Positions 23,201 through 35,045 of a DNA stretch of 64,000 nucleotides are shown here, one piece after another. Both the position numbers and the translations under genes were made by a program. The stretch lies in contig OENT01000234.1 in NCBI GenBank assembly GCA_900239685.1, forward strand, positions 62,001-126,000, in the 5' to 3' direction. A model generated the notes under the pieces. It was not told the origin of the DNA, searched no databases, and saw nothing but the letters and a program-made list of their open reading frames with translations. The stretch comes from Rotaria macrura (taxonomy: Eukaryota; Rotifera; Eurotatoria; Philodinida; Philodinidae). Position 1 is the first letter of the stretch. Each line of letters begins with the position of its first letter.

Positions 23201-26200
23201 CCGAAGATGTGAACATGAATAGTTCAAGATACAAAGTTGATTTTTTTTTCGTCTGCATTTTAAATTTAATGAAAATCTTTATACAAGTATTCTCCCAAAC
23301 AATTTTCTATTCAAATTATTCGATCTGACAGATCATTTCCAGATAGAAAGCATGACGTTTTTTAATTGTAAGAACAATAATTAAATATAGTCGAAGATTA
23401 AATTTAATATTCAGAAAGAGAACACACATAGAACTCTAAACACAATTCGATGTATTCATTACAATATATCATCATGAATCTCGATGTGCAACAAAAGTGC
23501 GAAAGAATTCTTTAAAAAGCTTCATTAGGTATCATATCTCAATTGATTCCTTTTTTAGAAAGATTAGATTTGGTTGTTAGTCAAAACTTCATCTTTTTTT
23601 CATTCGAAAAACAAAAGAACGCTTCCTATCATTTGATTGTTATCATGAAACTATTGCCATTCGTTTTATACTTGTTTTAGCTTCAATCATTCGAGTAAAT
23701 TCAGGAAAAAAATCTTCCTATGATTGGTTAAAATCTCATATATTATCATCACACTTTTGTGATTGTTCACAAACAGATTCTTGTTCATTACCTGATATAA
23801 TACATTCAATAATTTATCGTGCACTTGAACATCCACTATTACATGCTTATCGTGATGTTATTTTACGTGAACAACATACACGTAAAGCTATTACATTAAA
23901 TGCATGTATACAAAATGTTGAACATGCATTTTTTACAGGTAATACAATGACGAAGAAGAAGCAAATTTTCTATTAACTACGTTATTGTTGTTGTCTTTTT
24001 AGCTTTTCTTGATCAATTGAATCAATTAAAACTTCTTGGTCATTTACAAGAATTATTTTCTATTACAAATCATATTTATTTAATTATCGATGGTATTAAC
24101 AATGAATTATGTGATACAGAAGGACAAACAATAACAGAATTTTTATTTTCTAATCTTCATCGAATACCACCATGGTTAAAATTAATAATAACTATGAATC
24201 GTTTAGATGATAATCAACATCAAGTAGAACAGAATACTTTTCTGCAACATTTTGCTGTATTAGATATAGAAGATCATCAAAGATTTTCCAATTACTTATA
24301 CAATGATATTCGAAAATATTTATCAAAAAGACTGGAGGTAATTTAGAGAAAGACAGTCAGCAAATAAGATTCAAGAATCTTCGTATGAATTGGAAATAAT
24401 CGATAGTCTTGTCGAAACATCTTAGTCTTCGCATATAGCGAAGCTTTTTACTATTGAAAAATATTTTTCCAGTAAAATTTGACGTAATCAAGTATTGATG
24501 TAAGCAGTACGAAGGCTCAGAGCGGTCTGTTCACTTAACGAGATACTTCACTGATCAATTTTCTCAAAAATGATTTTTCGATATAGACATATCTTAAACG
24601 TATTTTCCGATAGAATTTTCGCACTAATTACGAATTAGTTACGCTTTTTCTTTACAACAATTCGGTTTTGGTATCGAAAGTCGGATTGTAAAACTTTCAA
24701 AAATTGTATTTTGAATTTCCTTACCAAGAAATTACAGAAAAAAAATGCAGACTTTGATTTTCTAGAAATCGGCCTACTTACGTTTTGCTTTCATTCCTCA
24801 GGGAACATCTAAGAAATTCTTGTATAGTTTCTAACTTACTGTACAGTTAATGAGCTCCCATTTCGATGTGGCAACTTTACTTTTTTGCAGAACGATATAA
24901 CCTCTGTTGCAGAAGTCTTCATACAAAATATTCATCCATTTTCCAATCACTTAAAAGCAACTTATGCGAATAAAAAGTAGCTAATAAGACTTCGAATTAT
25001 CAGCTCTTTCCGAATTTAGACTCAGAAATGTTGTGTTTGCTTGTAATGGAGAGTAGTGATGAAATATTTGAAAGACGTAAAAAATTAGTTTGGACGGAAA
25101 ATGTTTTCGTCCATTTTCAATATTGCGATCCGAGCTAAACTTTGAAAATCTTATTGATACATCAGCTGGTAGAGTAAATTTCATCCTGCCAAGTGCACTA
25201 CTTGACTTTCTTTTTGTCATCCGATGAAGTATCTAAATTTTCATTTTTCTATATCACACTCATTTTGGAAAAATCTATTTTTTGACGAAAGCGTGTTTCG
25301 TAAAGTAGTACTAGCTCTATAAAATTGGCGACTTCGGGAAATATTTGCACCTTCGCGAAGGAACTTATGAAACTTAGGAAAAAACCTATTTATTCGCCGC
25401 TAAAACTAATGTTTAGGCCTTTCAAATATTTCATTATTACTTTCGAACAAAAATAGACACCAATTTTCTTAGTCCTTATTCGGAAAGAGCATCCGATTCT
25501 GGTCATAATTTGTAACTTAGTTGCTCACTCGTCTGAAATACTTTCAACCAGACCAGAAATAAACAAGCATTGTGGACAGACATTTTGCTACATCCGTTCC
25601 GTCGAAACTAATTTTTTAGACCTTCGATGATTCCTTCACTATTCTCGAACAAAAATAAGCACCAGTTTTCCGAGTCAACATTTGGACAGAGCTGATCATT
25701 TTCAGTCTTACTAGCTGCTTTCTATTCGCATAAGTTGTTTTTAAGTGACACGAAAATGGGCGAATATTTTATACGAAGACTTTTGCAGGAGGGGTTATAT
25801 GCGGCAGTGATCAATACATATGAAAATTAAATATTTCTAAACACTTTAAATACCTCAAAGTTGGTCGACAAAAGGTACTGTCATAGCGTTACGTTGAAAT
25901 AAGTGAAAGAATCGAACTCGCTCCTTTTCCATAAAGTCAAATGACAAGGAAAAACTCAATTTCACCAATGTTACATCTGCCCAACAGAACTTCTGCTGAG
26001 TTTAATAGCGAACTTTTATTTATCAGAAAGACTCTCAATGGTTCATATGTTATGCGAAAAAAAACCATTTCTGTCATTAAATAGCTATTGTAAACAAGCA
26101 AACCACGTGTTGATAATCTCAGCATAGTTTTGTAATTACGAAACATGCAGACAGATGATAGATTCCATTACTTGGGTATAAGATTTTTTCATCATGAATC

Positions 26201-29200
26201 AGCAGGAAAAGGCTTTTTCTACGAATTGATATTAGAAAAAAGAGATGGTTATTCCAGAGTACTCGATAGAATATCTATAGATATTATCTACTCTGTACTC
26301 TACAGAAAAACCTAATGAAATATGCATATTGGAGTCAAGTAAATTACCTAAGATGACTGAACAATATCTCATAAGAATTAGTAGTAAAAGTTAACGAACG
26401 TATTCTTCTATCTTCCGGTTCAATAGGAACGTAGTCTGATTATAATTTTGAAGAACGGTATAGAAAGGAATAGCAGAAACAAAACACATAAAACAACCAT
26501 TACAGGACTCTTTTGCAAACTAATAAATAATCTAGAGTGAAACTAAAGCAACGCATTTGTTCTAACGTGCAACTTTTCCAATAGTCAAAATCAACAGAAG
26601 TGTTAGACATCCGTCTGCTATTGATATTTTAGAACGATTGTAGTAATGAACTCTATGACTTGTCATCATCGATGTCAAACATCGATCAATTATGTTCGTT
26701 GTCTCGTGGAAATATATTTTTTATTCAACAACTTTGTGATTTATTTGAACAACGTGAATGTCCATCCAATATTGATTTGCCACGAACATTAGATGAAATA
26801 TTTTATTATCGTTTTCTTAACGATAAAATTCAAGATTATATTGAAATATGTCGTGCTATTCTTGAAATATGTCTAGCATCAAGACGAGCCATCAATTTAA
26901 ATGTTTTATATAATTGTCTTAATATCGACGAAGAACTACATATTGAATGGACGACATTTTTACAAGTAAATTTGATCTCAACATATTTAATAGTTATTGT
27001 TTCAATTTCATTTGTTTCTTTTCTAATTTAAAGTGTATTTCGTATTTATCTGTGTTTATAACACAACTTCCTAATACAACATATGCTATTGTACATGGAT
27101 GTATTCGAAAATGGCTCATGAAAAATTCAAGTCAATATTTTACTTGCAATATCAAGTAAGTATTTCAAATAGATTTTTATTTAAAATGAAACACATAGTA
27201 TATTTTCTGATTTATTTTTGGTTGCAAGTAAAACGGTCATATTATTTTTAAAGGAACTATTTTTTAAATTACAATACGATGCAGGCTCTCGATAAAATCT
27301 AGTCACTAAGGATCTTAAACGATTCTCTTCACTTTCACAAAAGAAGTTTTACTGTTTGATATTAGTTACAAAATGAAGAGTTTTCAACTGATCAGTCGTG
27401 TGAAAGAAACTATCCATCGTCCGCATTCTTTTTCCTATATTCTTGACACATATGTATGTCATAAAAATGATCTTATTTTATTTGTGTGCAATCTCATTAC
27501 TAACGAAGGAATTTGACTCATACAGCAAAAAAATTCTTTCTCTCGTTTGTTTTCTTTAGGAAAGGTCATTCTCGGTTGGCACTTTATTTGTCTCATTCAT
27601 TAACAACTCGACTACATGGACCTGAAGCTATTGAATGTATTCGACATTTATCATTAAGTGATTCATATTCGAATAATATTAATCAACTATGTCATACAAT
27701 AAAACATTTAATCGATGATTCATCACGTTTCTTAGCATCACTTCGTAATGCTTTCTATCCTGAATTAGATATAAGTGAATTACTCTTAATGACATCCGCT
27801 AATCCAGACTCATTAGTTAATTCATTACATATGCCACTTTTATGTATAGCATCAAGAAATGGTTATATATCATTCGTTGAATTACTTTTAAAGTATAATG
27901 CAAATGTGAATTTAACAACAAAAGATAATGAAAATAAAACAGCTTTAATGCTTGCAGCCGAATATGGACATGAGGATGTTGTTAAATTATTGATTAATTA
28001 CAATGCTGATGTAAGTTCCCTTTTCATTCAATTTCATTGAACTAAAACTAGGTAAAAAATGCTTGCTCTATGAATCTGTACATGATAAACTATATTATTG
28101 TTTAGAGTTTGCACGAAATATTTTCACTAACACTTTACCTAGCTTTTCTACTCATAATTACCATACCAACTGATTGTCAACTTTCTCGAGTATTTCGACT
28201 TTCAAGAGTACGAGACGTGTAACAAGATGCCTATCGAAGTTACTCTCAAAAACTTCTTGATTCTCTTTTCTGCATACTCCATATACATGTCTATGTTATA
28301 TTTAGAAACGCGGATTTCTAAAAAAGAAACACATTTGTTTATTTTTTGTTTTTGGTATATGTAGATCACATTGAGAGATAAACATCACTTAACAGCAGTT
28401 GCCTATGCAACGAAGCATGTACCTATTTTGAAATTATTGGATTGCACAGATGAATCTCTAAAACAACAAACATTTGTTTATGCTTCATCGAATGGCTCAT
28501 TAGATGCTCTTGAATATATATTAACTGACAATTCTTATTCAACTATTGATATAAATGGTATGGACTATATACACGGTGAAACAGGTATGCGTATTCCATA
28601 CATGATTTCTAATAACTACATATAAGAATAATTGTCTTTTGTCTAGCTCTTACGAGTGCAGCAAGTTATGGTCATATGAATGTAATTGACTATTTAATAA
28701 CGAATCATCAAGCAGATATTGATCGAGTAAATTCACGTCAAATGACGCCATTATTGTTAGCTGTTAAAAATGGTATGTGGTCATGTGTTGAATATTTACT
28801 TGATCATCAAGCATCGATCGAACATTGTGATAAACAAAAACGAACATGTTTAATAATCGCAGCCAGTGAAGGTCATCTTGCTGTTATTGATAGTTTATTA
28901 GAAAAAGGTACTTATACATTGTCATATTAGTTAAACTACACTATGATGTTCATCATACTGTTGTGTCCCTTTTCTTTTCACAGGTGCTAATGTTCATCAT
29001 GAAGATGAAGAAGGACTCACAGCATTGTCATGGGCTTGTTTGAAAGGTCATTATCATGCATGTGAAACTCTATTAGCTCACGGAAGTGATATTAATCATG
29101 AAGATATAAACGGACGAATACCGATTGATATGGCATCATTTTATGGTGATGTACAACTTGTACAATTACTTATTGATCATGGTTCCATTGTTGATCATAT

Positions 29201-31018
29201 TGATAAGAATGGTATGCGTGCACTTGATCGTGCTATTGGATGTCGAAATGTTGCTGTTGTGAATTGTTTATTGAAGAAAAGTGTTAAACTTGGTGAGAAA
29301 ATAAATTGTTTTTTCGAAAAGAATTTTATGAATTTTCAATGGAAAAATTCAAATGATTATCGCAATGTACCTAATTGATATCACAAAATACTATAGGAAT
29401 ATTCCCAAAAAGGAGAATTTATTTTTGCTATTATATTATTACTGTCATGTTGCAGTTGTTCGATGATTTCTATTAGTGAGAGTTGTAAAGATGGCCAATG
29501 ATGCCAACATTGATTAGGTCCAGTCAATTTACTAGGTTATGATTAATCCACTAGTGAGAATGGTTTGAAGGAAAACATTCGTATTCGTTTACTAATTGGA
29601 TTTTTCACACATAAGAACAAAACATTCGTGATCGTGAGTTTAGTTTAGTTTCTAGTGAAAACATTTGTCTTTAGACATAACAAAACTACTGAAATTTATT
29701 TCAATTATTAAAGTTGAATCGGTAGTTCTTGAAAAGATACTGATCAATGATTTTTGTAACAGTTAGCTAACAAACTTATTGTAAGCGAGTTTCATCGAAA
29801 AGAAGATAGAAAATGTATAAGATATTTTCCAGTTAATAAAAATCCAATGGATTATTATATTGCCGCCAACAACACTAGAAGACTACTTACTCAAATTTTT
29901 CTCGTTAATGTTTTTTGTTGACATTACATTGCATACAATAATTCGAACATTTTGTTGTTATGTGAAATCAAAGTTTTCATGTTTATCATAGCTACTATGA
30001 CAGTAGCACGGTCATAACAAGAACATGTTTTCCAGCATCATTATCTAGATCATTCTTATTATATTAATGACACATTATGATTAACTAGTAGAGAAATTTT
30101 CTGTGTTGGTTGTATACATGCGTCATCTATACATAGGTTAGAGGTACTCACATTAAGTATAAGTAATTTGTATATAGTTTACTTTTCATCCATCTCGACA
30201 CATATTATTCTATTGGATTGAATATTTCTGGAAAAAAAATCATATCCCTTCATAGTACAATGTAAACTCATTAAAAGAACAAGGCAAAGAACTTATCATT
30301 CAAAAGATTCTAAATTTTTGATGATTATGTCTCTTTTAGGTCCATCAACATGGGCACTAGCTGCTGGTAAAAATGATATGATGACAATTTTAATATCGAA
30401 ATTAATCGATGATGGTGTTTCGCTTTATAAAGTATAGATTCATTTACTTTGACTTTAAGTTATAATTAATTTTTTGTTTCATTAAATAGAAAAATCAATA
30501 TAAAGATGCAGCTTATCGTTTTTCATATGCATTAAAGAAAATACCGACGGATATCGATCAGCAATCAATCGATCAATTTTTGACAAATTTTCGATTTATG
30601 AAATATAATTGTCTAATTAATTTAGCTAAATGCAAACGAAAATTAGATGTATGAATGAGAACATTGTTCATTCTTTATTTTTACTATTATGTTACACTAA
30701 AACAACATAAATTCTTATTTCCATTTTCTAGTCTTACGAATCAGCCAATGATTATTGTACACAAGCACTTTTCATTCAAAATACAGCTGACGGTCTTCTA
30801 CTTCGATCAAGAATTAAGCGTGATCAAAAGTATAAGATTTATTTAGAAGAAAATATTTTTCTCTTGTCATATGCAATGTTCCTATTTTTAGGCTCTACGA
30901 TGATGCATTGACAGATTTACTTGCAGCGAAAAATCTTGATCCCAATAATACGGATCTAGATCGATATATCAATCGTTTAAATGCTGACCTTCAACATTGT
31001 CATGAAACACTTCTATAA
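20211..31018 (+). CDS. TANC: TANC / rolling pebbles scaffold: RING, P-loop, ankyrin repeats, TPR
   Basis: Sixteen exons sum to exactly 1363 codons (1362 residues): 20211-20223, 21001-21234, 21475-22173, 22241-22618, 23681-23938, 24003-24337, 26633-26965, 27034-27155, 27560-28010, 28365-28584, 28647-28907, 28984-29292, 30340-30431, 30490-30648, 30732-30829 and 30892-31018. TANC proteins are postsynaptic or cortical scaffolds; the fly homologue rolling pebbles acts in myoblast fusion and has a RING finger. Here residues 40-78 form a C3HC4 RING (C-x2-C-x16-C-x-H-x2-C-x2-C-x6-C-x2-C). A Ser/Pro-rich linker with a poly-Gln run follows. Then comes RDWIYDEMFKLL and a P-loop TPGMGKTWL near residue 413, with HIYLIIDGIN as Walker-B-like strand. 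About ten ankyrin repeats span roughly residues 875-1230, and the tail YKDAAYRFSYALKKIP...YDDALTDLLAAKNLDPNN is TPR-like. The 4-codon first exon was chosen because its ATG and GTATGT donor fit the phase of exon 2. Confidence 0.88.
21451..21470. repeat. ATT microsatellite at a splice acceptor
   Basis: A run of ATT triplets immediately before the GCAG acceptor of TANC exon 3, replacing the usual pyrimidine tract. Confidence 0.85.
22056..22085 (+). repeat. CAG/CAA repeat coding poly-Gln
   Basis: Consecutive CAG then CAA codons inside TANC exon 3 encode an uninterrupted glutamine run in the disordered linker between the RING and the P-loop region. The mixed CAG/CAA codons show it is not a pure, freshly expanded repeat. 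Confidence 0.9.
22619..23680 (+). other. TANC intron 4 with a decayed coding fragment
   Basis: A 1062-bp intron between the P-loop exon and exon 5, bounded by GTAGGA and TTTTAG. Apart from the fragment described at 22948-23205 it contains no recognised element. Confidence 0.6.
22948..23205 (+). pseudogene. decayed protein-coding fragment inside a TANC intron
   Basis: Read on the plus strand, this stretch gives LQRIKELLMNGY, an in-frame TGA, then SKIEHLFEKFIDQKYSYSP and further codons up to a TAA. After a one-base frame change it continues as VIFFVVDESTELISTMHQ and QYETSQFTWVILI before a final stop. The hydrophobic-strand-plus-Asp-Glu pattern (VIFFVVDES) resembles a Walker B. Composition and codon use look like real protein, unlike the surrounding intron. 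The family is not recognised. It is interpreted as an old inserted or duplicated gene piece and is not part of the TANC mRNA. Confidence 0.5.
24338..26632 (+). other. TANC intron 6 (2.3 kb)
   Basis: The largest intron of the TANC gene, bounded by GTAATT and ATTTTAG. Its size is largely explained by the inverted-repeat element at 24891-25807. The rest shows no recognised feature. Confidence 0.6.
24891..25807. mobile_element. element with about 207-bp imperfect terminal inverted repeats
   Basis: The left arm (24891-25097) and the reverse complement of the right arm (25600-25807) run colinearly over about 207 bp with many mismatches. Shared blocks include GATATAACC/CATATAACC at the outer ends, CAACTTATGCGAATA, ATCAGCTCT and AAAAAATTAGTTT. 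A further copy of part of the right arm lies in direct orientation at about 25395-25500 (CTAATGTTTAGGCCTTTC, CGAACAAAAATAGACACCA). No long open frame is inside, so it is non-autonomous. I could not find a clear target duplication, so the class is unknown. Confidence 0.65.
29293..30339 (+). other. TANC intron 12 (1 kb)
   Basis: Intron between the last full ankyrin exon and the exon starting GPSTWALAAGKN, bounded by GTGAGA and TTTTAG. Nothing recognisable inside. Confidence 0.55.
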
Positions 31019-31171
31019 TCATGGCATTCCACTGTAACTGACCCCGGTCGATAATCTCTCTCGTATTCTTCTCATATACGTATATATATATATATATTTT
31101 TTTTTTCTTTTTGTTTGTAAAATTTTATCGTTGAACAGTTGATAATATCCATGTGTGTAATTAAGTGCGAT

Positions 31172-31177
31172 AATAAA
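31172..31177 (+). terminator. candidate polyadenylation signal of TANC
   Basis: AATAAA 154 nt after the TANC stop codon and about 115 nt before the SDHAF3 start. Position is plausible for the 3' end of the TANC mRNA, but the hexamer is common in AT-rich DNA. Confidence 0.4.
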
Positions 31178-31290
31178 GGATACTTCGTTTTTTTTTGTCA
31201 AATTGATTAGACACTTCATAGAGATTATATAAAAAGAAAGACAATATTTCTGATTTTAGAATCAAAATAAAAACTCGATGTTTATAATAA

Positions 31291-31833
31291 ATGTATGAAA
31301 AAATCTTTGGTGCGCAACATCGTTCAACTGTATTGAGATTATATAAAACTATATTACGCTTGCATCAAGGTCTTCCGAATGAACTAAGAGAACTGGGTAA
31401 TCAATATGTACGTAATGAATTTCGTCGTCATAAAAATGCTCAACCAGAATACGTTACAAATTTCATGGTTGAATGGAGTGTAAGTAATCAAAAGAAGCAC
31501 CAACAAATACAGAATATATGTGACCTATCTTGTCTGCTTTTTTTCACCAATCCATTCGTCATCATTTGTAAAACATGTTATTTACCTTGGTTTTTTTTCT
31601 TTTCTTCTATTGACGACAAACATCTCAGAAGCCGATAGTTGCATTTTTTTTAATTTCCTTTTTATTCGTAGGAGTACGCCCGAATACTAACACGTCAAAT
31701 ATCGTCTAAAAATAACGAATTGTTTGGTCGACCAATTGACATTAGTGCTTTAGATCTTCTTAAAGAAGATCAACTTGTTCAACTTTACGATTTATATTCT
31801 GAAATAAAAAAATCTTCTCAATCAAATAAATAA
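31291..31833 (+). CDS. SDHAF3: succinate dehydrogenase assembly factor 3 (ACN9 family)
   Basis: Two exons, 31291-31479 and 31672-31833, encode 116 residues, close to the usual 115-130 for the family. SDHAF3/ACN9 is a small mitochondrial-matrix LYR-type protein that helps mature the iron-sulfur subunit SDHB of complex II. The sequence shows the family core in order: [15 protein letters not shown], then [17 protein letters not shown], then a C-terminal helix with [14 protein letters not shown]. The canonical Leu-Tyr-Arg is Leu-Tyr-Lys here. The ATG is 272 bp after the TANC stop, with an acceptor-like TTTCTGATTTTAG 31 nt upstream of it. The stop TAA (31831-31833) overlaps the ATG of the next gene by one base. 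Confidence 0.9.
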
Positions 31834-33975
31834 TGGCAACGACATCGAAACTAGGAAATTTACTTCGTTCAGCAAGTTCTACCGACTACCAAGAACAAGA
31901 TTTGCCACTCCCTATTAAAGAACCCTACATACTCTCAATTGATATTGGTACATCATCGATCCGTGCTTATGTATTTTCGAAATCTTTCGATATTATATCG
32001 TCATGTCAAAAAGAACAAACAGTTCTTCATCCTGAACCACATGGCTTTGAATTTGATCCCGAACAATTCTGGTCTATTCTACTTGATGTTATTAATGAGA
32101 CGATTAAAAATGCAAGTCCATTGACTATTACAGATATAACTTGTTTAGGCATATCAACATTAAGAAATTCTGTTATATTATGGGATCGTAAAACAGGTGA
32201 AGCATATTCGAATATTATCTTATGGAATGATTCAAGATCAAGTTCACATGCAACGGCAACTAATTCATCATTGACATGGAAAACAATACGCGGTTTTGCA
32301 AGAGTTATTTATCCTATTGTTCATACAGCGCGTATGTCAACATTATCAAATCTTGAATTTCGTACACAAATGATTGCATTTAAATTATTATGGTTATTTG
32401 AACAAAAGCCTGAATTGATTCAACGTGCACGTAGGAATGAATTGTTATTTGGTTGTATTGAAACATGGCTTGTATGGAAATTAACTGGTGGACAAGAACA
32501 TGTAACAGATGTCTCCTGTGCAAGTTCAACTGGACTCTATGATCCATTTTTATCACAATGGTCATCATTATTGTGTCGAAACTTAGGTATCGATATGAAA
32601 TTATTACCAAAAATTAAACCAACATTTGGCGAATTCGGTAGATGTGATCCGAAATTATTTGGTAAGATAATTATAATCTAAACTCAATAAATCACAAGAT
32701 TTGACAAATGAATATGAATATTGTCTAGTAAAAATTATTCGAATTAAGTTTTTTCTTCTTGATTGATGTGGATTCTTACAGAAAAGAAACATCTATCTGT
32801 CTAACGAGTAATCATCATTGATTCAAGAAAGGCTTGTATCTTTGGATTAGTTATTAGAATTCATTTGATTAAATCAACGATTAAACTTATAATTTAAGAT
32901 TAATATCAACGACAAGAAAAGACTAATAAGAGAATTTGTAGATGAATCATGAAATATCACCTGAGCCCATAGTCCCATGAATGAGTCACATTCATCATAT
33001 GACTCAGCACATTGTAGCCATCACTAAATCATCATGAACTCATGATTATTTAGTTGCTTTTACGCATTGTCTAATTATGAAAATTTCTAAAGATTTTCAC
33101 CGATGTTAATTACGTGATGAATTTCAATTCACAAACACATTTTCATTCAAGGTTGTGCCATTCCCATTACTGCCGTCGTTGGTGATGTTCAAGCAAGTAT
33201 GTTTGGTCAGTGTCTATTCAAACCCGGCGAATGTTCACTTACATTAGGCACCGGTGCTTTTATTAATATATTAACTGGTCCAGTCAGTGCTTGTACCGAT
33301 GGTATTTATCCACTTGTTGCTTATCCGAATCTTTCAGAACCATCAGAGAATATACATTTTATGCATGCTTTTCATGGTGGTTGTGCTACAGTACTCAATT
33401 GGGCTAAACAAGCTCAATTTTTTGATAATTTTTCTGAACTTAATGAAATATCCGTAGATGCAAGACCGGCAAAAGTATTTTTTCTTCCTGCATTCGGTGG
33501 TCATAATAGTGATCCATATTGTGGTTCAGGTTTTATTGGTATTGATAATGAAACTAAACGTGAAGATTTACTTCGTGCTATACTTGAATCAATTGCTTTT
33601 GCTATTTATGATGTATTTTCATTTGTACGTGATGATTATAAGAAACATCAAGGAGAAAAACAATTGAAATGTTTACGAGCAGCTGGTGGTGTTTCTGCAT
33701 GTGACTTTATTTGTCAAATAATTGCCAATTTATCAAATATGTGTGTTGAACGTTGCCATGCATTTAATCTAGCATCGGGTATAGGTGCTGGATTTCTAGC
33801 TGCTTTTGGTTGTGGTCTCATAGAGGAGTACGAACATTTCCTACGAATTATTAAAGTTGAGAAAATATTTGGGCCAATTAAATGTGAAATAACCGAAGCT
33901 AATTTCAAACGATGGAAATCTATTCTACCCCGTTTTATGAAATGGTATTCATTGGAAGAGAAAAATGATGATTAA
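31833..33975 (+). CDS. GK5: FGGY-family carbohydrate kinase, glycerol kinase 5-like
   Basis: Two exons, 31833-32661 and 33152-33975, give 550 residues. FGGY kinases phosphorylate small polyols and sugars using ATP; GK5 is the divergent animal member annotated as a putative glycerol kinase, with a reported role in skin lipid metabolism in mice. Residues 32-45 carry the first phosphate-binding strand ([15 protein letters not shown]). [18 protein letters not shown] follows, then the family block [13 protein letters not shown]. In exon 2, [13 protein letters not shown] contains the expected catalytic Asp, followed by [11 protein letters not shown] and later [13 protein letters not shown] and [13 protein letters not shown]. 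The start is the first in-frame ATG, which shares its A with the TAA of SDHAF3. The closer match is to GK5 rather than to classical [15 protein letters not shown] and the C-terminal FMKWYSLEE both fit GK5. Confidence 0.9.
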
Positions 33976-35045
33976 GTTGTTTGCTGTTTTCTTTTGATGA
34001 TCTCGTATATCATTAGTCCTTTTTCTTTTTGTTTTGTTTTTCATTTTTGTTGTGGCTTCCCGTTGTTTTCTTTCTTTTTCAGTATTTCAATTGAGCTGAC
34101 TATCTCTGTCGTTATTTCCTTCCGCGTGCTTTACTTTGTGATATAGGCTCAATCTTTTATTAAACAGAAACTAATTTTTACCTTTAGATATGACATTTCG
34201 ATTTGTCCATAGATAGTACTCAACATTTCATCGGTTATGCTACGTACTTCACTACTTAGTAAGTTCAATAGACAGATATGTCTCGATTATCTTGCCTTTT
34301 AACATTCATAAAAAGATATCGATCAACAAGTAGATAGATATTTTAAAGTTTGTCAGAGATCTATCATGAACTGATGGATACGTTCAATTTATTAAAATCG
34401 AACAATCTTTGATGTAATTACCTGTATAGAGTCAAGAAGGTAAATGTCTCATAGGTTATTGTCATCGATTTCGAAACTAAATCTCCTACAGGTTTGAATC
34501 CAAGGAATATCTTCATGATATGATAAGTAGTCTATGACAATGAAAATAAACACAAGTAGAAATAGAAATGGAAAATTTTCAATATTACATCGAGCAAAAA
34601 CTGATCAGCATAGTTATCATAAAATAAATAATAACAATCAATAAAAAGAATTTATACATGAAAAAAATGGAAAAATAGCATAACAGCAATACTGATTTCC
34701 CTGTCATTTTGCTTTCTTGACGAACAGGTAGCTTGTCGATAGAAAGAATCGTTGTGAAAATAACTTTTCACGTCGGAGTTTATCAAAACATGTTAATACA
34801 TAAACTCTTTGCACGAGAAAACTATTTTGAGTCTACATTAAAATATAGTCGGATTTTATTTAGAAAAGATTATTTTTAATGCATCTAATATTTACAAATA
34901 TTTCGATTTTCAACATATTGAATTTTGACAAGAAAACCTATTGTCAACTGGACTTGTTCGTTGGCCAGTTTTGTTTTTTCAAGATTTTCAATATATTCTT
35001 TCGCACTAATTGATCAGAATCTATATCTTATATACTTTTGTATTC
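33976..35045. other. intergenic stretch between GK5 and MRPL46
   Basis: It opens with a T-rich 3' UTR-like segment (33976-34160) and then AT-rich sequence. No gene, RNA or repeat was recognised. The part nearest 35046 should hold the MRPL46 promoter or trans-splice site. Confidence 0.5.
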
